From CAVXAE01 sp044225565 (GTDB lineage: Bacteria > Pseudomonadota > Gammaproteobacteria > Steroidobacterales > Steroidobacteraceae), in NCBI GenBank assembly GCA_044225565.1, contig JBGAIL010000111.1, positions 1-15,410 on the forward strand: 15,410 bases of DNA. The letters are read 5' to 3'. Made by a program: the position numbers and the translations under genes. The notes under the pieces are model-generated. The model saw only the letters and a list, made by a program, of their open reading frames with translations, had not been told where the DNA came from and ran no database searches. The number at the start of each line of letters is the position of its first letter. Position 1 is the stretch's first letter. This document shows, in pieces, positions 13,103 to 15,410 of the stretch.

Positions 13103-14569
13103 ATGCAGGACAACGCCTCGCTCACCGCATCGACCCGCACGTCTGGCATCCGTGCACGCAGATGAAGGACCACGAGCACCTGCCGCTCGTGCTTCGATCC
13201 GACGCGGCGAGGGCGTTTGGCCCGAGGACTTCGAAGGCAAGCGTTATCTCGACGCCGTCAGCTCCTGGTGGGTGAACCTCTTCGGCCACTCGAACCCGCG
13301 CATCAATGCGGCCGTGCGCGCGCAGCTCGAGCGGCTGGAGCACGTGATCTTCGCAGGCTTCACGCACGAGCCCGCCATCCTCCTGAGCGAAGGCCTGGTG
13401 CGCATCGCGCCGGCCGGCCTCAACCGCTGCTTCTTCGCTGACAACGGCTCGGCAGCCATCGAAGTGGCCATCAAGATGAGCTACCACTGGCGCAACCGGG
13501 GACGCGAGCGCAAGCACCGGTTCATCACGCTGACCGGCAGCTATCACGGCGAGACGCTGGGCGCGCTCGCGGTGGGCAACGTGGAGCTTTACAAGACCAT
13601 CTATCGCCCGCTGCTCATGGAAACCATCACCGTGCCGTCGCCGGACTGCTACGAGCGCGAGCCTGGCGAATCCTGGGCGGACCATTCGCGCCGCAAGTTC
13701 GCAGCGATGGAAGTTGCGCTCGCGCAGCACGCGGACGACCCGCAGCCGTCATCATCGAGCCGCTGGTGCAGTGCGCGGCCGGCATGCGCATGTACGACCC
13801 GGTGTATCTCGAGATGCTGCGCGAGGCGTGCGATCGCCACGGCGTGCTGCTCATCGCGGACGAGATCGCCGTGGGCTTCGGGCGCACGGGCACGATGTTC
13901 GCGTGCGAGCAGGCCGGCATCCGTCCCGACTTGTGCCTGTCGAAAGGCCTGACGGGCGGCTATCCGCCGCCGTCGGTCGTGATGACGACCGACGCCATCT
14001 ACGACGCGTTCTACGACGACTACGTGCAGCTTCAACGGATTCCTGCACTTCGCCAGCCACACCGGCAATCCCCTGCTCTGCTGCGGTGCTGCTGGACATC
14101 TTCGCCAGGGACGACATCGCGCAGCGCACCGTGCGCTTGCGGCGCACATGGGGCAGCGTGCGCAGAGCTCGAGATCATCCTCACGTCGCCGTAGTTCGCA
14201 GCACGGCATGATCTCGCCATCGAGATGGTGCGGGACAAGGCGACCCTGCACGCCTTACGACTGGAAACAGCGCCGCGGCCTGCACGTTCATCGCAGCGAC
14301 TGGAGCGTGGCGCTCTGCTCCCGGCCTGTGGGAACGGGATTTATTTCCCATGCCGCCCTACGTCATCACCGCCGAACGCCTCCACACCTTACGACTGGAA
14401 AGAGCGTCGCGGCCTGCACGTCTATCGGCATGGACTCGAGCGTGGCGCTCTGCTCCGGCCGGTGGGGAACGTGATTTATTTCATGCCGCCCTACGTCATC
14501 ACTCCCGATGAGATCGACTTCATGGTGGGCGTGGCGCGCGAAGGCATCGAGAAAGCCACATGCGGGTAA
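13103..14569 (+). pseudogene. bioA: BioA, adenosylmethionine-8-amino-7-oxononanoate aminotransferase, multiply frame-broken
   Basis: PLP enzyme of biotin synthesis converting KAPA to DAPA with S-adenosylmethionine as amino donor. Conserved pieces appear in order but in changing frames: HVWHPCTQMKDHE (about 13130-13180); GVWPEDFEGKRYLDAVSSWW, FADNGSAAIEVAIKMSYHWR and GSYHGETLGALAVGN (13196-13743); MRMYDPVYLEMLREACDRHG, LIADEIAVGFGRTGTMFACE and the PLP-lysine segment LCLSKGLTGGYPP (Lys codon 13943-13945) (13744-14030); HTGNPL; LLDIFARDDI; then short pieces to TPYDWK. Breaks are near 13115, 13195, 13743, 14030, 14080, 14140, 14163, 14171, 14200, 14213 and 14246. The C-terminal piece (TPYDWKERRGLHVYRHGLER to the TAA at 14567) is clean and is preceded by an imperfect duplicate of itself. 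Removing the duplicate leaves about 445 codons, normal for BioA. The stop overlaps the rsmE start by 10 bases. Confidence 0.9.
14253..14504 (+). repeat. Imperfect tandem duplication inside the bioA 3' end
   Basis: Two copies with a period of about 134 bases. Both begin with CCTTACGACTGGAAA (14253-14267 and 14387-14401) and share GCGTGGCGCTCTGCTC and ATGCCGCCCTACGTCATCAC (14350-14369 and 14483-14502). Between these anchors the copies differ by several substitutions and small indels. Copy B reads in frame as the normal BioA C-terminus. Copy A changes frame inside and cannot encode the same protein. Direct comparison shows the repeat; whether it is biological or an unmerged assembly overlap is not decided by sequence. 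Confidence 0.85.
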
Positions 14570-15312
14570 GCCGCGTGCACGTGAACGCTCCGCTGGTGAG
14601 CGGTGCGCCGGCCGTGCTCGCAGGCGACGCGGCCAATCACATCGCGCGGGTATTGCGATTGCGGCCGGGCGATCCCCTCACGCTGTTCGACGGCCGCGGC
14701 GGTGAATACGAAGCGCGCCTGTCGGAGGTGCAGGGCGCCAAAGTGATCGTGCAGGTCGGCGAGCACCGGGACGTCGAGCGCGAATCGGCCCTCGAGATCA
14801 CGTTGCTGCAGGGCGTGGCCCGCGGCGATCGCATGGATACCATCGTACAGAAGGCCACCGAGCTGGGCGTCGCGCGCATCGTGCCCGTGCTTGCCGAGCG
14901 CAGCGTGGTGAAGCTCGACTCGCACACGTCGCATCGCAAGCATGCCCACTGGCTCGGCATTGCCATCGCGGCCTGCGAGCAATGTGGGCGGAATCGCGTC
15001 CCCGAGGTGGCGCAGCCTCAGTCCGTGGCCGACGCCACGTCGCGTGAATGCGCCCCGGACGACCATTGTCTGATGCTCGTGCCAGGCGCGCCGGTGACGC
15101 TTGCTGAAGGCGCCGGCGTCGCATCCGGGCAGCGGCCGAACGCCGTCACGCTGCTGATCGGCCCGGAAGGCGGCCTTGCGCCTGCGGAAACCGAGCTCGC
15201 CACTCGTGCCGGCTTCGTCGGCTGCCGCATCGGACCGCGCATCCTGCGCACCGAGACGGCTTCGCTCGCGGCCATCGCCGCATTGCAGGCCATCGCGGGC
15301 GACTTCGTGTGA
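14560..15312 (+). CDS. rsmE: 16S rRNA (uracil-1498-N3)-methyltransferase RsmE
   Basis: A 250-residue SPOUT-class methyltransferase that methylates U1498 of 16S rRNA using S-adenosylmethionine; length is typical. An N-terminal PUA-like RNA-binding part (about 1-70, with NHIARVLRLRPGDPLTLFDG) is followed by the trefoil-knot catalytic domain: QKATELGVARIVPV (97-110), ERSVVK (113-118), EQCGRNRVPEV (140-150), LLIGPEGGLAPAE (198-210) and IGPRILRTETA (224-234), the last two forming the cofactor-binding knot. The ATG at 14560 overlaps the end of bioA by 10 bases, and the stop overlaps the dtd GTG by 4 bases, so the three genes are likely cotranscribed. bioA and rsmE are also neighbours in P. aeruginosa. 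No oddities were seen. Confidence 0.95.
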   Translation: MRVSRVHVNAPLVSGAPAVLAGDAANHIARVLRLRPGDPLTLFDGRGGEYEARLSEVQGAKVIVQVGEHRDVERESALEITLLQGVARGDRMDTIVQKATELGVARIVPVLAERSVVKLDSHTSHRKHAHWLGIAIAACEQCGRNRVPEVAQPQSVADATSRECAPDDHCLMLVPGAPVTLAEGAGVASGQRPNAVTLLIGPEGGLAPAETELATRAGFVGCRIGPRILRTETASLAAIAALQAIAGDFV

Positions 15313-15410
15313 TCGCACTCATCCAGCGCGTCGCGCATGCGGAAGTGCGGGTGGATGATGCCGTGGTCGGTGCGATCGGCTCCGGCATTCTGGCGCTCGT
15401 CGGCGTGCAG
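15309..15410 (+). CDS. dtd: D-aminoacyl-tRNA deacylase Dtd, 5' part only
   Basis: The first 34 codons of a Dtd-family protein, cut by the right edge. The N-terminal signature MIALIQRVAHAEVRVDD followed by VGAIGSGILALVGVQ matches the family start, where the enzyme removes D-amino acids (and glycine) mischarged on tRNA. The GTG start at 15309 overlaps the rsmE stop as GTGA, implying coupled translation; no strong Shine-Dalgarno sequence is seen. The catalytic Gly-cisPro region of the family lies beyond the window and could not be checked. Confidence 0.88.
   Translation, partial: MIALIQRVAHAEVRVDDAVVGAIGSGILALVGVQ

Noticed and set aside
13103..14569. Several separate small genes in the bioA interval instead of one broken gene
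   Set aside because: Consecutive pieces in different frames match consecutive parts of one BioA protein in the correct order, with little or nothing missing between them.
1..15410. A mobile element, phage, CRISPR or defence system in the window
   Set aside because: No transposase, integrase, direct-repeat array, tRNA or phage-type gene is visible, and the gene order matches a conserved chromosomal neighbourhood.

Overview
The window looks like a chromosomal segment of a high-GC (roughly two-thirds G+C by eye) gammaproteobacterium. Gene content and order, ruvX-yqgE-tonB-gshB divergent from pilG-pilH-pilI-pilJ-chpA-chpC with bioA and rsmE further on, closely resemble the Pseudomonas aeruginosa PA0404-PA0420 neighbourhood. 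The departures from that layout suggest a relative of the Xanthomonadales/Nevskiales/Steroidobacter type rather than Pseudomonas. No species can be named from the sequence alone.

Layout. Positions 1-2827 (minus strand) hold a tight housekeeping operon read gshB (glutathione synthetase), tonB3-like energy transducer, yqgE, ruvX (cut by the window edge). A short AT-richer divergent spacer (2828-2951) separates it from the plus-strand Pil-Chp operon (2952-11903): response regulators PilG and PilH, CheW-like PilI, chemoreceptor PilJ, the 1956-residue hybrid kinase ChpA and a second CheW-like protein, ChpC. Together these form the chemosensory array that controls type IV pilus extension/retraction and, in relatives, cAMP. 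A convergent minus-strand pair follows: a GNAT acetyltransferase overlapping ampD (12485-13050). The plus-strand genes bioA, rsmE and dtd (cut by the right edge) close the window.

Two things stand out. First, the Pil-Chp system is stripped down. PilJ is only about 405 residues, with one N-terminal membrane helix and none of the large periplasmic sensing region known from P. aeruginosa PilJ. The cluster also lacks pilK (CheR-type methyltransferase) and chpB (CheB-type methylesterase), so both ligand sensing and methylation adaptation appear to be missing locally. Second, from about 12.9 to 14.39 kb the reading frames of ampD and bioA are broken many times by small indels. These become denser towards an imperfect ~134-bp tandem duplication inside bioA and then stop abruptly. 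This pattern looks more like a sequence-quality or contig-join artefact than gene decay, but real pseudogenes cannot be excluded from sequence alone.

I saw no tRNA, rRNA, CRISPR array, insertion sequence, phage gene or defence system. Gaps between genes are short; none exceeds 300 bases.
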